A DNA stretch of 64,000 nucleotides. Origin: Kappaphycus alvarezii (Eukaryota > Rhodophyta > Florideophyceae > Gigartinales > Solieriaceae). Numbering within the stretch: position 1 is the stretch's first letter; the number at the start of each line of letters is the position of its first letter. The notes under the pieces are model-generated. The model had not been told where the DNA came from and searched no databases. It saw only the letters and a list, made by a program, of their open reading frames with translations. The stretch is from contig NADL03000594.1 of NCBI GenBank assembly GCA_002205965.3, forward strand, positions 558,001-622,000, given 5' to 3'. A program made the position numbers and the translations under genes. Of the stretch, positions 36,245-49,143 are shown piece by piece.

Positions 36245-39200
36245 CTGTACGCGGGTAAAATATCAGGACGGGCAGCCCCTGTAAGAGGGCTAGAGGGCCT
36301 CTGGAATCCGGACTAAGGGAAGGATAGGTTCTGCTTGGCCGCAGAGAGAGAGTAAACAGAAAACAGGCATTACATGGCATCGCATCCAAGATCGACTACG
36401 AACATGAACAATTCCTCGAAATCACACGTTTTATTCGACGGTTCACTTTCATCCGACGTCGCGGCCTTCCTTCTCGCGTACAAGAATGTAGTTTTGCGCG
36501 TGAAATGAGAAGAGGAGAAGGCACTCCAGCTCCACTGCTATCTCGAGGGCGCAGCGGTTGAACGTTAATGTGAGTCTTTTGCGAGCGATGGAAAGTTAGC
36601 GGAGGAGGCGAGGGACCATTTGACCGTTAAGACCAAGCTCATCGAGGAGTTTGGGATGACCTCAAAGCCGGAGGAAGAACTACTGAATGCTATCAAGGCT
36701 ATGTTGGACCCAAAGGACTTATCAAGCCCCCTGGCGCAGTGTAACGCTATACATAAAAAAGTTGGATTCAATGATACAGTTTCGTTCTGCCCGTTTCAGA
36801 AAGCAGTGGGAGAAATCGAGACATAGCGCAGTTTGTCATGTTTATAGACCATCCGGACTACAAGGGTCTCAATAAGGCAATCATGGACTTCGTAAGTAGA
36901 CAGAATATATTCTATAGAGAAGAAAGCCAAGGATCCCCATTGAGTGGAACGCCGAAGAAGATCCTCCAAAGGCCATATGCTCGTAGTTGTCAGCACCTTG
37001 AAAACAAGGTGAATAAGTTGGCCCACCAATTCCCTGAACTATTGTTGTTCGTGTAGAAACAATTCGACGATACAAAACCGCCGGTAAGGATGGATGCAGG
37101 TTATTCCTGCAGCTATTGCAACCAAAAAAGTCAAGGGGCGAGCTTTTGTCCTAATAATTCACATAGAGATACATGCTGCACTATTTTTGGGAGAACAGGC
37201 CATTCGGAGGCAACATACTGGTCCAAGAACCCTCGTGGTGATCATCAGCGAGTCGGCGTTGCTAGAGCCCGGTCTGTGTCTGGAGAAGACTTGAAAATAA
37301 GGAAGCCGAAAGATGATGACAAGGTCGCCGATGTTCAAGAATCTCACCAAAAGGACGCTGTTACCGCCGCAAAGAGAATTGCGGATGGGCAGGCACTGCA
37401 GAAGCAGAGGAGAGAAAAGTTGATGGATCTGGATGCCATCCTGAATAAGGCCCTTGCTAATCGTCCGCCGACGGTGGCCCCCGTCCCATGGAAGAATGAT
37501 AAGAGAGGAAACTGCAAGTTGAAGGAGAAATCCGGAGGAATATAGGCTCATGTCTGGAAATATAACGTGATAGCTGAACTGGCTTCTGCTGCCACCGGGA
37601 TGAACTTCGGTCAATTATTGCGCGAGGATGCCGAGGAGACCAGAAAGGTTTTAAGGAGATTGTTATCCAAGAAGCTACCGGTTACATAGGCATTGATGGT
37701 TAACTCTTCAGGAAGTCCACACCGACTCACGTTAATAGCCGTGAATTTGTATGGATCGGAGACTCCTGCCCTTGTGGACACGGGCTCCGTTCCTAATATC
37801 ATCTCTTGGGACCTCTGCCAAAAGCTCACACTCATCCCGACGGAGACCGATCGTCAAGTGAAGGTAGCATACGGAATTGTCGCCGAGGTTCTTGGTTGTC
37901 CCAGAGGAGTGCCGGTATCTTACGAGTCAATAGTCATACACCTAGGGTTCATGCTGGTCAGCATTGCCCCGTTCGACTTTATTGTTGGAAGCCCGACTCT
38001 GGAAGCCCTCCATACGCGCATTGATTATGCACTCCAACTCGTCATTTTGGTTATAGGAGAGGAAGGGGGTTGTTTTACCATTCTTATATGAGCCATCCAT
38101 AGTCAATGGGGGTCATACGGACAGTGAGGATTTTACGTCTCCCAAAGGTTCGGACGAGGAGGAAACTCTCCACCTTATGTCGCCGTCTGGCGAAAGCGAT
38201 GATGAATCGGGTACTGAACAAGACCTGGTCTTAGCCACCATTAACAGGGAACCGCATGAGCCTGATCTACCTCGCTCGGCGAAGACTGAAGTTGATAAAG
38301 AGGTAAAAGTGTGGGTGAACAGCTTCGCTTTGCTGGCGTAGAAGCTGGACCACCTAGAAGAGAAGAACAAGAAAGAGCTGGCGAAAGCACTCAAGGATAC
38401 GGATGTTATAGCTTGGGAAATTCACAATCAGGAGCCTGCTCATGTGCCGGTGGTACATTCATTCGAGTTGACGGACGAGTCTCCGATACATTCGATTACC
38501 CGCCGAATGCTGCCAAGGCTAAACGAAGTATAAGGAAAGAGGTGAAGGAATTATTGAAAGCTGGAATTATTGCGCTGTCAAGGTCCGCCTGGTCCTTTTC
38601 GGTAGTGATAGCCACGGAGAAAGACGGAAGGACCCGTTTCTGCGTCGACTACCGTCAGTTGAACAGGGTGATGAAGCCAGACAACTGGCCGCTACTGAAA
38701 ATAGAAGAAAATTTCGACGAGCTCTCTGGCGCAGAGTTCTTCACAAAATTGGGCCTTTACACATGATACTGGCAGTTCAATACGTCCGAAACTTGCAAGA
38801 AGAAAACGAAGTTTTTATCTCTATATGGAACGTACGAATTCGAGGTAATTTTATTTGGACTCATGAACGCTCCAGCGACGTTTCAAAGGATAATGGACAA
38901 GGTTCGTCGTGGGTTACCATTTGCTATGGTTTATTTGCACGACGTTGTTATCTTCTCGAAGAAGTTGGTGGAACCCACAGCTCCTTGCAAAAAGGCGTGC
39001 AGGAGGCTTCACGAAGCGGATTTTAAGCTGAAGGTAACCAAGTGCAGCTTTGCTCAGTCAGAAATGAAGCTGCTCGGGCACATCGCCAATTCAAGGGGTG
39101 TGAATAGGTATCCCGACAAGATCAAAGATATCGTGGAGGCCCCTTTGCCGGAAATTTTGACCGAACTCAGGAGTTTTATAGGGCCCGTGAGGTACTACCG

Positions 39201-41526
39201 GCGGTTCATAAGGTGTTTTTCCGATAGCTCAGCAGTGTTGCACGCGGCGACGTCTGTCGAGAAGGGTTTCGAATGGACTCCAGAGATACACGAGGCTGTT
39301 GAATGCTTGAAGGGAAAACTGGAAACCCCTTCAAAATCAGCGTTTTCATATTTCAATTCTCCTTCCTTAGTAGAAACAGATGCCTCCTCGGCAGCCCTTG
39401 AGTTGGTTCCCTCGCAGAAGTAAGAAGACGGAAAAGTACACCCTATTCAGCTCGCTTTTCGAACTGTGACAGACCAGTAACGCCGCTACCCCACAACTGA
39501 ACGAGAAGCACTGGCCTTAGTTTTTTCTTTTAAGTACTTACGAGTGTACCTTCTCTTCAATAAGCCTTTTGTGGTCTGTACGGATCGCTAAGCCCTTCAA
39601 ATAGCGTTCAAGAAGAAAGATATTAACGGGCGGTGGGCAACCTGGATGGACGTGAGGGCCGAATACGACTTCGAGATCAAGTATTGTCCGGGCCTGGCGA
39701 ATGGGGAGACCAATTATATCTCGCGAAGACTTAGCAAGAAGGCGAAAAGGGGAAATGATGAGAACATAAGAGAAAGATTGGTGGCGCAGTGGATTGGGTA
39801 GACCCAAAGTTGGACGGCTTGTAACCGCACTTGCTAGAAGTTACACGGTTCATAGCTGGAGAAAGGGTTCTAGAATCCGATACAGAAGAAGAATTTTGCA
39901 GTCAGACGGAGTGCGAAGAGTTTCATGCTCTGGAACGACACCCTCTTTCGTGGCGAGAAGGACGGACTCCGTTTCGTGCCTCCCATTGGTCAACGCTCAG
40001 AGATACTGGCCAATTTTCAGGATGATATTGGCCACCGGGACGTCGGTTCAACAAGAAGTTCACAAGAGACCGATTCTGGTGGCTCGCGGGGTACCGTGAC
40101 GTCACGAAGTACGTACAAGTTTGTGATGGTTTTCAGCATGCGAGAATGTTACCGACGTATCACTTGAGTCTGAGAGCTCCCGTGACTGGACTCTTTGAGA
40201 CCTTCTTTATGGACTTTGCTGGACCATACAAGCCTTCAGGACTGGAAAAAGATTTATTCTGATTGCTGTGGAACATGTGACTGGGTAGTCCACAGCGTGG
40301 GTCACGACGGATTTTACTGCCGATACGGTGATGGGGTTCATCGAGGAAGAGATAATATTGCCGTTAGGACCACCAAAGAGAATATTCTCGGATAAAGCGA
40401 CTGCGTTTATGGCGGGATCGGTGAAAGAGTGCATGAAAGAGAAGGGAGTCGAGTGGAAGGCGGTGATTGCTTTTACGCAGATGTCAAACAGTTGCGCGGG
40501 TGTAACGATTGTACCCCCCAAATCCAAGACAGTGTCCCGCCAGTAACCGTTACCAAGATTTACACTGTACCAAGACATCAGTTCAACTTGTGCACTGTAC
40601 CCAGACACCGGTGTAAAACACAAGAACCATACCACTCCGTGCCAAGCCAATCACATGACGCCATTGTGTCGATCTCGCGTGGTTCTCGAAACTTCTCCCA
40701 CCTCACCAATCAGCAATTACTTTATGGCTTCTTGCCAATTGGACCAATGGAACTTTGCCATGATGTTTTCTGCTGTCAATCTCCCTGATAGTTTCTACGT
40801 GAACCTTCAAACCCTTTTAGTTTCATGCCTTTAGGGCAGTTCTTCTAGAACACCTCTGAATTGAGCATCGTCTGCCTACAATTTACCATTGTCGTCGTTG
40901 AGTACTTTTTCTATATAAACCCTGGTCTGAAGCTCCGGCCTGTTTACCGGAAGCATCAACCAACAGTTCAACCATCGATTACCTTGTGTGCGCCCAATCC
41001 CCCACAGCGGGAAGGATGGTAGGAACTATCAAGCACGCTCTCAATTGGTCGATCGTACGTGGTGGGGGAGAATGGTCGGAAGCACTCTCTGAAGTCCTAG
41101 ATGGTTACCGCAGATGCGACCGAAGCGACGCCCCTTCCCCTTTCGACTGATGTACGGGACTAATCCGAGGATGATGGGAAGTTATCCGGTAGCATTAAAT
41201 TTCTAAATTATCGGCTTATCGAGACCTTAGACGATTCTGAAATGCGGGATGGTGTGGTGGAAAAATCTAGAGAACCTCGCAAGGCCAAGGGAAACGTCAG
41301 GGAGTTCGAAGTTGGAGATGACGTATCGACGGCGCACGGTGCGGCCTTCAATAAGGGGCGCAAGTGGCCGGCCTTAAATTCATATTTCTATGTACAATGC
41401 CGGGTGACTAATGCGAACCACCCACGCTACGAGTTAATATCCTCCACTGGTCGCATTACAAGGGAAAAAATTCATGCGCGACGGGTTTTCCAGTATAAGG
41501 CGAGATCCGCCCATTTACTCATTTAA
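36245..41526 (+). mobile_element. Gypsy LTR element, broken, with a nested solo LTR
   Basis: Fossil Ty3/Gypsy element on the plus strand. Parts in order: gag (about 36420-37550, with CSYCN and GHSEATYW knuckles), retropepsin (about 37690-38090, LVDTGSVPNII), RT (about 38480-39150, with CVDYRQLNR and YLHDVVIFSKK), RNase H (about 39150-39750) and integrase (about 39900-41130), ending in a C-terminal region to 41526. A leader segment at about 36250-36362 recurs at 48371-48480. I could not define a matching LTR pair. A solo LTR has inserted into the integrase part. About ten breaks; clearly inactive and of moderate age. Confidence 0.82.
40501..41006. mobile_element. Solo LTR nested in the Gypsy integrase region
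   Basis: A 506-bp insertion that begins TGTAACGATT and ends CCCCCACA. It is flanked on both sides by GCGGG (40496-40500 and 41007-41011). It contains a CTATATAAACC TATA box near 40911 and no coding sequence, which is the structure left when the two LTRs of an element recombine. Gypsy integrase sequence resumes immediately after it. It is younger than the Gypsy element it interrupts. Its parent family is not otherwise recognised in the window. Confidence 0.85.
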
Positions 41527-41813
41527 GAGAAAGCAAGAATTTCAACGAAGCAGAGAGTAGAAACAGGAATCAAGTACTTTGAACAACATTCATGGAGAAT
41601 AATTCATCATAGAAGCCTAATTACTAAGGAAACACGGAGAGAAATCGTAAACATTGTGAGTGGGACCTTGAATCTTGCGTAACTAAGGAGCGACTCTGCT
41701 GCATCCCTGGTTTGACGTCATCCTCCGCTCGCGCTTCCGGACGGACAAGGGGTTACGACCGGTAGGTACCTTCTTGCGCTTTCTTGCAGTCGCAAGCACC
41801 GCCTTCCGGGCCT

Positions 41814-42398
41814 CTAGGACGGGTATGAATCAAGAATTATCGTCGAAACAGCGAAAAATTTACGGAGAGCTAGAAAAAAGAGTTCCAGAGAAAAACACTG
41901 GCATAGATCCCATATCTGGCCTATTTCATTATTTATCGTGACACAATGATGAACCCCAAGGGAACCCTGGATCGTCACAACATAAAACCCACTAGGAAGG
42001 GCCAAAGTCTCCTCAAGGCCCGGATTGAGGCAAACAATTTGATGAAGAATAAACAAACGTCGATACGCATGCTTTTGAAGGTCCCTCAAACTTAAAATGC
42101 CACTTTTGCGCTTGATATAGGCCTTCGAAGCTCGATCGTTACATTCATTATAGTCCAACCACTCTTTGGCAACGGAAGGAGCACCTAGCTGCCAAAATGG
42201 GTTGGAGATCGGGAAACCAATGCATAATTCGGTGTCGCCGCGGAATACCACATCGGTGCGCGGAGAGGCCAAGAAAAAGTCGGGGGAAGCACGTGGTTCC
42301 CTTGAACGAATCGAGGAGAACTGGAGACGACGACCAGGATGAAGTTGGCACCACCTATGAACTTTTGACATAGCACTGAGTCGACCTTTGCACCCCAA
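41814..42398 (-). CDS. Unidentified frame, possibly a cysteine-protease-like fragment
   Basis: A 194-codon minus-strand frame between the Gypsy and the minus-strand Copia. It starts at a TTG, with an ATG ten codons in, so the true start is uncertain. The second half looks like real protein: DRASKAYIKRKSGILSLRDL, then LPSGFYVVTIQG, then HHCVTINNEIGQIWD. A His in HCV followed by an Asp some residues later resembles the His and Asp of papain- or Ulp-like cysteine peptidases that occur in some transposons; that is only a suggestion. The Copia insertion site at 42441 lies just upstream, so the gene may have been separated from its 5' part. Confidence 0.3.
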   Translation of the reverse strand: MGCKGRLSAMSKVHRWCQLHPGRRLQFSSIRSREPRASPDFFLASPRTDVVFRGDTELCIGFPISNPFWQLGAPSVAKEWLDYNECNDRASKAYIKRKSGILSLRDLQKHAYRRLFILHQIVCLNPGLEETLALPSGFYVVTIQGSLGVHHCVTINNEIGQIWDLCQCFSLELFFLALRKFFAVSTIILDSYPS

Positions 42399-45300
42399 GG
42401 AGAACCTGGCTAGATGAGAGATAGAGTGACTGCCTGGCTCTTGGGTTATAGAACGAAGGGTTTTGTTTATTACAAGTTTCCTTTTGGGACAGCACAGTAG
42501 AGAACGCGCTTGCTGCCCCCCTTTTATGGGGCCAAGAAACCACCAGAGAGACGGTGGTTTCAGTAAATCGACAAAAACATTTGTGTAGAATGCTCTCGTA
42601 AAATATAAAATACAAACTATGAAATATGAGTGTGCATTTCAAACTCATATTCAAAAAGAAACATACATAAATATTCAAACACATACATTTAAACACACTG
42701 AGAGCCCCCCTCGGTCATGCAAGGGGTATCTCCGAGAAAATTTCGATGTTGTATGAACGAATCTCCATTCAGTGATTTTGTAAACAGATCAGCAGGGTTC
42801 TTGGTAGACTCCATGTATTTCACAGAGCAAGTCCATTTTTCACAGCGTCAAACACGTAGTAGAATCGTAGTTAAATGTGCTTTACGCGGCGCATACCAAG
42901 CACATCTTGAGACCACGAAGTTGTTCCAAGATTGTCTTCGTGAACAGTAATAGTATAATTAATTGGCAACAATAGTTCCGTAAAAATATTTTTCAACCAT
43001 GTCATTGGCTTGATAAATTCTCACAGCGCATAAAACTCTGCTTCTGAGGTAGACAATGCCGTAGACTTCTGAAGTTTAGAGCTCCAAATTACTGACGCGG
43101 TGTCAACAGTGATGCAGTAACCTCCCCTGAAGCGAGGCCTCTCAAGATCCCGACCCCAATCGGCGTCGGACCAAGCAGATACAATACGGTTGTTCTCGAG
43201 TGGAAAAGATAGACCATAATTCTATGTGCAGATCAAATAGCGGATGACCTTCTTCTTGCATTGCCAATGTGATGGCGATGGAGAGGATGCGAATTTGCCA
43301 AGCATGGAGACTGCAGTAGAAATGTCCAGTCTAGTTCGTGTGCTTAGAAACAACAGAGAGCCAAGTACCTCTTTGTAGGGAATGTATTTCATCAAGGCTG
43401 TCTCTGACTCAGAAAAAATCGGGTTTCTATCGTACAGACAGTGAGACACAGGCAAAGTATCTGCAAAAGGATTGGAAATATCCATCTTCGACAGTCGAAT
43501 GATCTTCTCAATCAGAGGCTTTTGATGAAGAATGATGCGATCCTCAAGCTCAGTAATAGACACAATAGGATAAGGTTCAGTCTTTCCAAGGTCGGATACG
43601 TCATTGTGATTTTCAGCATGCGTTTGGTCCAAATAGTTAACTCTTTGGGTCCAAAGATACTCAGATCGTCTACATACGCAAGGAAATGACCATATCAGTT
43701 CCCTTCAGGTACTTGAATAAGCAAGGAGCAGATGACATTTCGTGAATCCGTTCGAAAGAAGGAAGGCGGATAGGTCCTTGTACCACAAGCGTGGGGCCTG
43801 TCGTGTTCCATGAAGAGACTTAACCAACTTCAAAGTGCGCCCATCTGCTTCTGGGACACCAGAAAGTCTAGAAAGTTTGATCCAAACTAGTTTATCCTCG
43901 GGCATCGTTGCGTGTAGAAAAGCTCCTTTCACGTCAATGAGCTGGCAATCCCAGTTCTTTGCAGTGGTGAGAGCAAGCACGATACGAAACCCTTCGAAGT
44001 TCAAGACCGGAGCGTACAAATTCTCTTTCTCGGACGGCGACTGGAAATTTCCTCGGGCAACCAGACGTGCTTTGAACTGCATAGAGCTTCCTTTATGGTC
44101 TCTTATGAGGCGCAAAATGATTCCGGAAAGAAGGGCTAGACCATGTGAAACATCAGCGTCTGTGTAAGTTCCGAGGTTGACAATCGTGTTGAACTCTTTT
44201 CGGATTGCTTCAAGCCAAAATTCTGATTCTGGAGATTGCAGGGCTTGACGAGGAGTAGGCTCATCTTCTGTACTGAAAGTCTTAGGTAAGACTCTACTGG
44301 CGAGTGAACAAGAAGCTGAAGGGTTGTCTGTGTCAACAACCGAAAGGTAGCCACCGATTTCAGGGTCATAGGTTGAGTCCTTGTCTGGATAATCCGTGAG
44401 AGAACTAAGAACAGAAGATTCGCCATCACCGGGGGTGGTTCATGGGCATTCACCGCTGAGGGGATATCGTCTTCGTCTACAGAGATGTATTCATCGAGGG
44501 CAGGCGTGGTGTCTGTGGGAGAGGTTGGAGGACTTGGGTGCGCACGCGGTAGTCCTGGAAATTCAGTCTCAATAAATCGCACGTGCTTGGTATTGGTAAC
44601 AACAGAAGACGTGACTATATGGTACATGCTACCATTAGTATGGCCAAGGTTGATACCCTCGACAAGATGACTGTCCATTTTGCGTAGTTCGCTCTCACGG
44701 ATCATTCTCATTGCGCGACATCCAAATGGATGCAGATGTTTGATATATCGAGGATGTTCTTGAAATAGAGCCACGTAGGGTACCTCACTTGTTGAATGAT
44801 GAGTAATATCATTCTTGGCATTCACTACGTGCTGAAGAGCGTATGGCCAGTACGAGAGCGGAATGTGTGCCTGTTCGAGGAAGGCACGGATTGGACCCAT
44901 CGGAATCGCAATGTGGCGTTCAGCCAGTCCATTTGAAGATGTTTTGTATGGCAAAGAAGTAGTGATTGACACCCCGAGTCGTTTCAGAGCTTTCTGGGCC
45001 TTAAAGAACTCCGAACTGGGGTATATTGCTCCTCTTTGGCCGAAGCTGACGTCGTCAGTAGCGGTAGGGAGGGGTGGTAGAGATAACGACAAAAGACCAC
45101 CTACGGACACACTGTAAGTGGGAAAAAGGAAACACGCGGTTTGAGGTTGGCTCAAAGCTGCCTAACTAGACCAGTACACAGACGATGTGAAGGAAACGCG
45201 TAGGAGGTGGTTGGGAGTTTTGCGCCAAGTTGGTTTCGGTGGTGCTTCTTGCCTTTACTCTTCCGACCGTACTGTGGACTATATACAACTCCAAATGTGA

Positions 45301-47428
45301 TCTCGAGATCGTAGTCCAGTCGGGCACCCAATAAGCGTTCGTTAAACCACAACGCTGCATAAATAACTAAAAATAAATAGTCGCCCATCCCGGGACACCT
45401 GTCACTAAATAAACCTGCCATGGTCCACAAAATTGTCCAGCAATTGTCCAAGTAGCCAGCAAGGCTAGCGGCGCGGCACGACCGTCGTAAGGGTCAAGAG
45501 GTTGACTGGGGAACGATATTCTACGACAAGAGCCACCATCAGTGTGCAAATAACGGGCATTGTGTCCCGATTGACGTTCAATCCATTCGACAAAGGAGAG
45601 AACCACATACGAAGCTTCACATTTGCGTTTCATGGGTGCAGTATGAAGAAATCGGGTCTTTTCGTCGACAATGATTACGTAGTAAGCGAAGCCGTCTGAA
45701 GATTCTGTACCAGCACTAGTGACGTCTGCATGGAGATGTCCAGGTTTCAGTGCCGATGACAATGAGCTGCAAAAAGACTTTCGAAACTTCCTTTGACACA
45801 TGGTAAGCAATTGAATGGAGTACTAGTTGGTGTGGGTAAGACGCCCAATTGGATCATTTTGCGCAGACTCTTCTTTTTTGCGGTGTGACCAAGTCTGTTG
45901 TGCCAGAGGTCCACATGAGTTCCGTTGAAGCTAGGGTGAGGCTTCGTTAGATCGAGCTTGATGAGTTCTTCGTTCAAAGGATCACTGTTGTCGGTAGACT
46001 TGGCGTCAGAAGTTGAGTCATAATCAGAAGCACAGTATCCATGATGGGATAATGCGTGTCAACGGCTGTTGGGGTGGTCATCTTGAACTATTTCAGAAAC
46101 TCGAGCCATCATGGCTGATTCCATTCGGCTTTTTTTGCAGCCGGCGAGCAGCAGCGTAATCTGCAGTGATTTAATATAGCCCATCTTTGTTTCGAGTCGC
46201 AGTTCCGATGATGCGAAGGTTATCATCGAGATCAATAATTAAGGCACCATGCCGAAGTAAGAGTACGGCCAGGTTCTTTTCCGTGTGTGCCGGTATAGAT
46301 AGAAGGCTCATAGCAATATCGGGTGACACAAGTGTATTACTCAAAGTAACTGTATTTTTCTGCCCTTCACATGACCAAGTAACAGGACAAATACCTCTTT
46401 CTGTTGTCCTTATCTCTGAGTCGTCACCAAATGCAATCGGAATATCACAGGAGTCGCTTTGTGACAGATGTTCAATCGAAGGAGTAAGGTGGGTGGTTGT
46501 GTCGCAGTCAAACCTCATTATCTCGGTTGATTGGTTAGACACATTTGCACGAGCCATTGCCGAACAGTTTGTAGTTGAAGATGATACGTTGTATCCGGTT
46601 TTCTTCCCAGAAGGCCTCGAACTTCCAGAGGAGCCTGATTGAGTTGCCTCTTTACGAGATCCTTGATGAGACTGGGTACTGTTAAGGTTCAATTTGTTGT
46701 TCTCATTCAATGGGTTGAGAAAAAACAGTCAGTGCTGTGGTTGTCTCTTCGGTAGATAGCACAATGCCGCTTTGCAGCATTAGCTTGTACATTTCTCGGT
46801 GATATAAATTGCCGAGAGTTCTGTGCTCATCAAGTAGGCGATTGGATACCAAGTCCCATGTGGTCTTCTCCGGGGACAATGTCTTTATGGTAGCGCATGC
46901 CGCGTTCATCTCTCGTCAGCAATGGAGGATACTAACAAAGCAACGGTAAGTTCCTCCGGTAACGTTGTATCCATTGCTGCAAGTTGTTCAACAATTCCGG
47001 CCATTCTATCAATATGACGGCCGAGATTTTGCTTCACGTCTGAGTAGCGTAGGTTTATAAGCTCACAGATCTTATTAATTCGTGATGCAGTGGACGTTAA
47101 CGCGAAGCGGCTGTCAAGTCGTTTCAACATACGATGCGGGTTTCCTATCTCTGTCTGAACGACTCGCAAAGCTTCATCGGATAAAGCCTACACAATCAAA
47201 CCACTAGCTCTTCTCTGTCCCGCCTCGAATTCTCTCCGTTTCTCATCTCCAATAGTGTACGGATTACGGTTCTGTCCGAGAACACGACCGATTCCTTTGG
47301 CATCACAAGCTGACTCAATTCGGATTCTCCATAGCTTGTAGTAGTGCTTCTCCTCGAAGGACTTAATTCTAATATTCTCGGTCTCCATAATTGAGGAAGA
47401 TTGTATATTGTTCTAAAGCGCTGTTGTA

Positions 47429-47446
47429 GGCGCTGGGCCCATAGCA
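47429..47446 (-). promoter_or_regulatory. Primer binding site matching the anticodon arm of initiator tRNA-Met
   Basis: Immediately inside the 5' LTR of the minus-strand Copia. The plus strand reads GGCGCTGGGCCCATAGCA, close to the GCGTGCTGGGCCCATAACCC anticodon arm of eukaryotic initiator tRNA-Met. Drosophila copia and yeast Ty5 are known to be primed by such an internal tRNA fragment rather than the tRNA 3' end. Confidence 0.65.
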
Positions 47447-47615
47447 TTATAGAACAAAGTGTTATGTTTATTACAAGTTTCCTGTTGGGGCAGTGCAGTA
47501 ACGAAAGTGCTTGCTGCCCCCCTTTTATGGGGCCAAGAAACCACCCGAGAGACGGTGATTTCAGTAAATCGACAAAAGCATTTGTGTAAAATGCTCTCGT
47601 AAAATATTAAAAACT

Positions 47616-47670
47616 ATAAAAACTATGAAATATGAGTTTGAATTTCAAACTCATATTTCATAGTTTTTAT
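47616..47670. repeat. Near-perfect 55-bp palindrome inside the right Copia LTR
   Basis: 27-base arms (47616-47642 and 47644-47670) around a single central T. The left arm starts ATAAAAACTATGAAATATG. The left LTR carries only a shorter, diverged version, so the palindrome is either lost there or expanded here. Confidence 0.85.
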
Positions 47671-47714
47671 TTTTAAATATTCAAACACAAACATTTAAAA
47701 TCACTGAGATTGGG

Positions 47715-49143
47715 GACCGAAAAATGCGAAAAGTATAGGAAAACCGAGTTCTTCTCTCTAATTTCCGTTTCGACTGCTTGATATTTTGTTGTCGTCATCC
47801 CAGCGAACCGTGCTGATGATTTAGTCACCTTCACGGACCTCATCATACACGTGCAGATCGTAATGAGATTCTGTGAGACCTAGTTGGAAAGAGCCCTCTC
47901 GCGTGACCTCCTTACCTACACAGTGAATTATACAGTCCTTATTGTTAGGTCCGAAGAAATCGAGTAACTCATCAAGGAAACGCGGTACGGATTAATTCCG
48001 CAAGAATCGGTGTATATGACGAAGGGGTATCGTTCCATCTCAACAATGAATGGAGCTTCTTTATGTGCGACCGTTCCGACAAAAAAGGAGCATGAAGTTC
48101 GCCCGTGCTACTGGAGGAGGTCCCTTTCCACCTCGGGCGACCCGCGCCGCCTTAGTAGCAATATTTTTGCGAGGAGCACGACCGTCAGTACTCATATGAG
48201 CGAGTTGCTTGGTGCAAGCCATTATTGTGTGGAGGAAACAAGCGAGTTGCTTGGTGCAAGCCTTTGGTGTGTGGAGAAGAGAGAAAGGAGATGCGAAGGG
48301 TTTTTGGCAGATTAAGGATGTGGGGAAAAGAGAAGCGGTTGTTGGAAGATGGAGAATGTGGCACTACGCGTAGAAACCCCGGGTCGGCAGCCCCTATAAG
48401 ACGGCGAGATGGCTGCCGGAATCCGGAGGAAAGGGAGGGTAGGCTCCGCTTGGCCGAAGGGAGAGAGTAAAAAGAACGCAAGCATTTCAATAATAATTCC
48501 GAAAGTTCTACCAACAGGTTCGAGAGGAACTACAGTGTGCTGTACTGTACATGTATTAATTTTATTGCGTTAAGTATCACTATATTGCTAGCGTACAGTA
48601 CTGTACAGTACAGCACACTGCACAGTGGCCGGTGCTACTCTGCCTGCGGCTGACCTGGTTAAGGCATCACTATGATTTGGCCTTACATTGGCGAGTACCA
48701 GAGCCTGTACGTTTAAAATGTCGATCCTAGCTCGGAAAGCTACCATGACAGCTTCGAAGGGTACAAAACGATGGACGAGGCAGCAGGCGCAGGGTGGAAG
48801 GCCTGAAGGCGGTCGTGGTTTGCAGCGCGCGAAAGATGACGACTCGATGAAAGCCCATTTTCTTCCTAGTGACCAGGAAGAGCCTCGCGTCAAGGGGCGC
48901 CCCATTTCCCAGCGCTTGCGTCGCGAATGTGGGGCATATGGAGTACTCATGGCACGTTTGTCATTCACAGATGGGTCTTATCGGAATAACATTGTCCCAA
49001 TATCTGTTTTTTCTTTTGCAACATAGTTCTGTATTCCCTACGATACCGCGCGAGTGATATGAAAGCGGGTGATTCTAAATGCTCGAACCAATGTGCCCTT
49101 TGGAAGCAGCTCATTGAAAAAGTTAACTTTCCCTCACATGGCT
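47715..49143. other. Intergenic with a Gypsy leader fragment and tandem repeat
   Basis: 48371-48480 is similar to the Gypsy leader/LTR segment at about 36250-36362 (GGCAGCCCCTATAAGA, GGAATCCGGAGGAAAGGG). 48199-48262 has a two-copy tandem repeat with 42-bp period (AGCGAGTTGCTTGGTGCAAG). GTACAGTACTGTAC motifs are at about 48535-48550 and 48590-48612. A plus-strand frame 48718-49026 (MSILARKATMTASKGTKRWT) has coding-like composition and might be a small basic protein or exon, but it matches nothing I know. Confidence 0.45.

Larger units (their letters stand above)
42446..47709 (-). mobile_element. Copia LTR element, broken, with both LTRs and target duplication
   Basis: Fossil Ty1/Copia element on the minus strand, 5.26 kb, flanked by TTGGG on both sides (42441-42445 and 47710-47714). 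LTRs are at 42446-42704 and 47447-47709, about 260 bp, differing at roughly one base in ten by eye, so of moderate age. On the minus strand the LTR reads TCTCAGTG to TTCTATAA, without the usual TG...CA. A purine tract (GAGGGGGGC) precedes the 3' LTR. Parts from the 5' end: gag (about 47390-46700), protease (near 46600), integrase (about 45980-44900), RT (about 44120-43690, QLIDVKGAFLHA) and RNase H (about 43630-42720). Roughly ten breaks. Confidence 0.88.

Noticed and set aside
48688-49026. 112-codon plus-strand frame as a confident gene
   Set aside because: Composition is acceptable but no homologue or supporting signal was seen; kept only as a remark in the intergenic entry.
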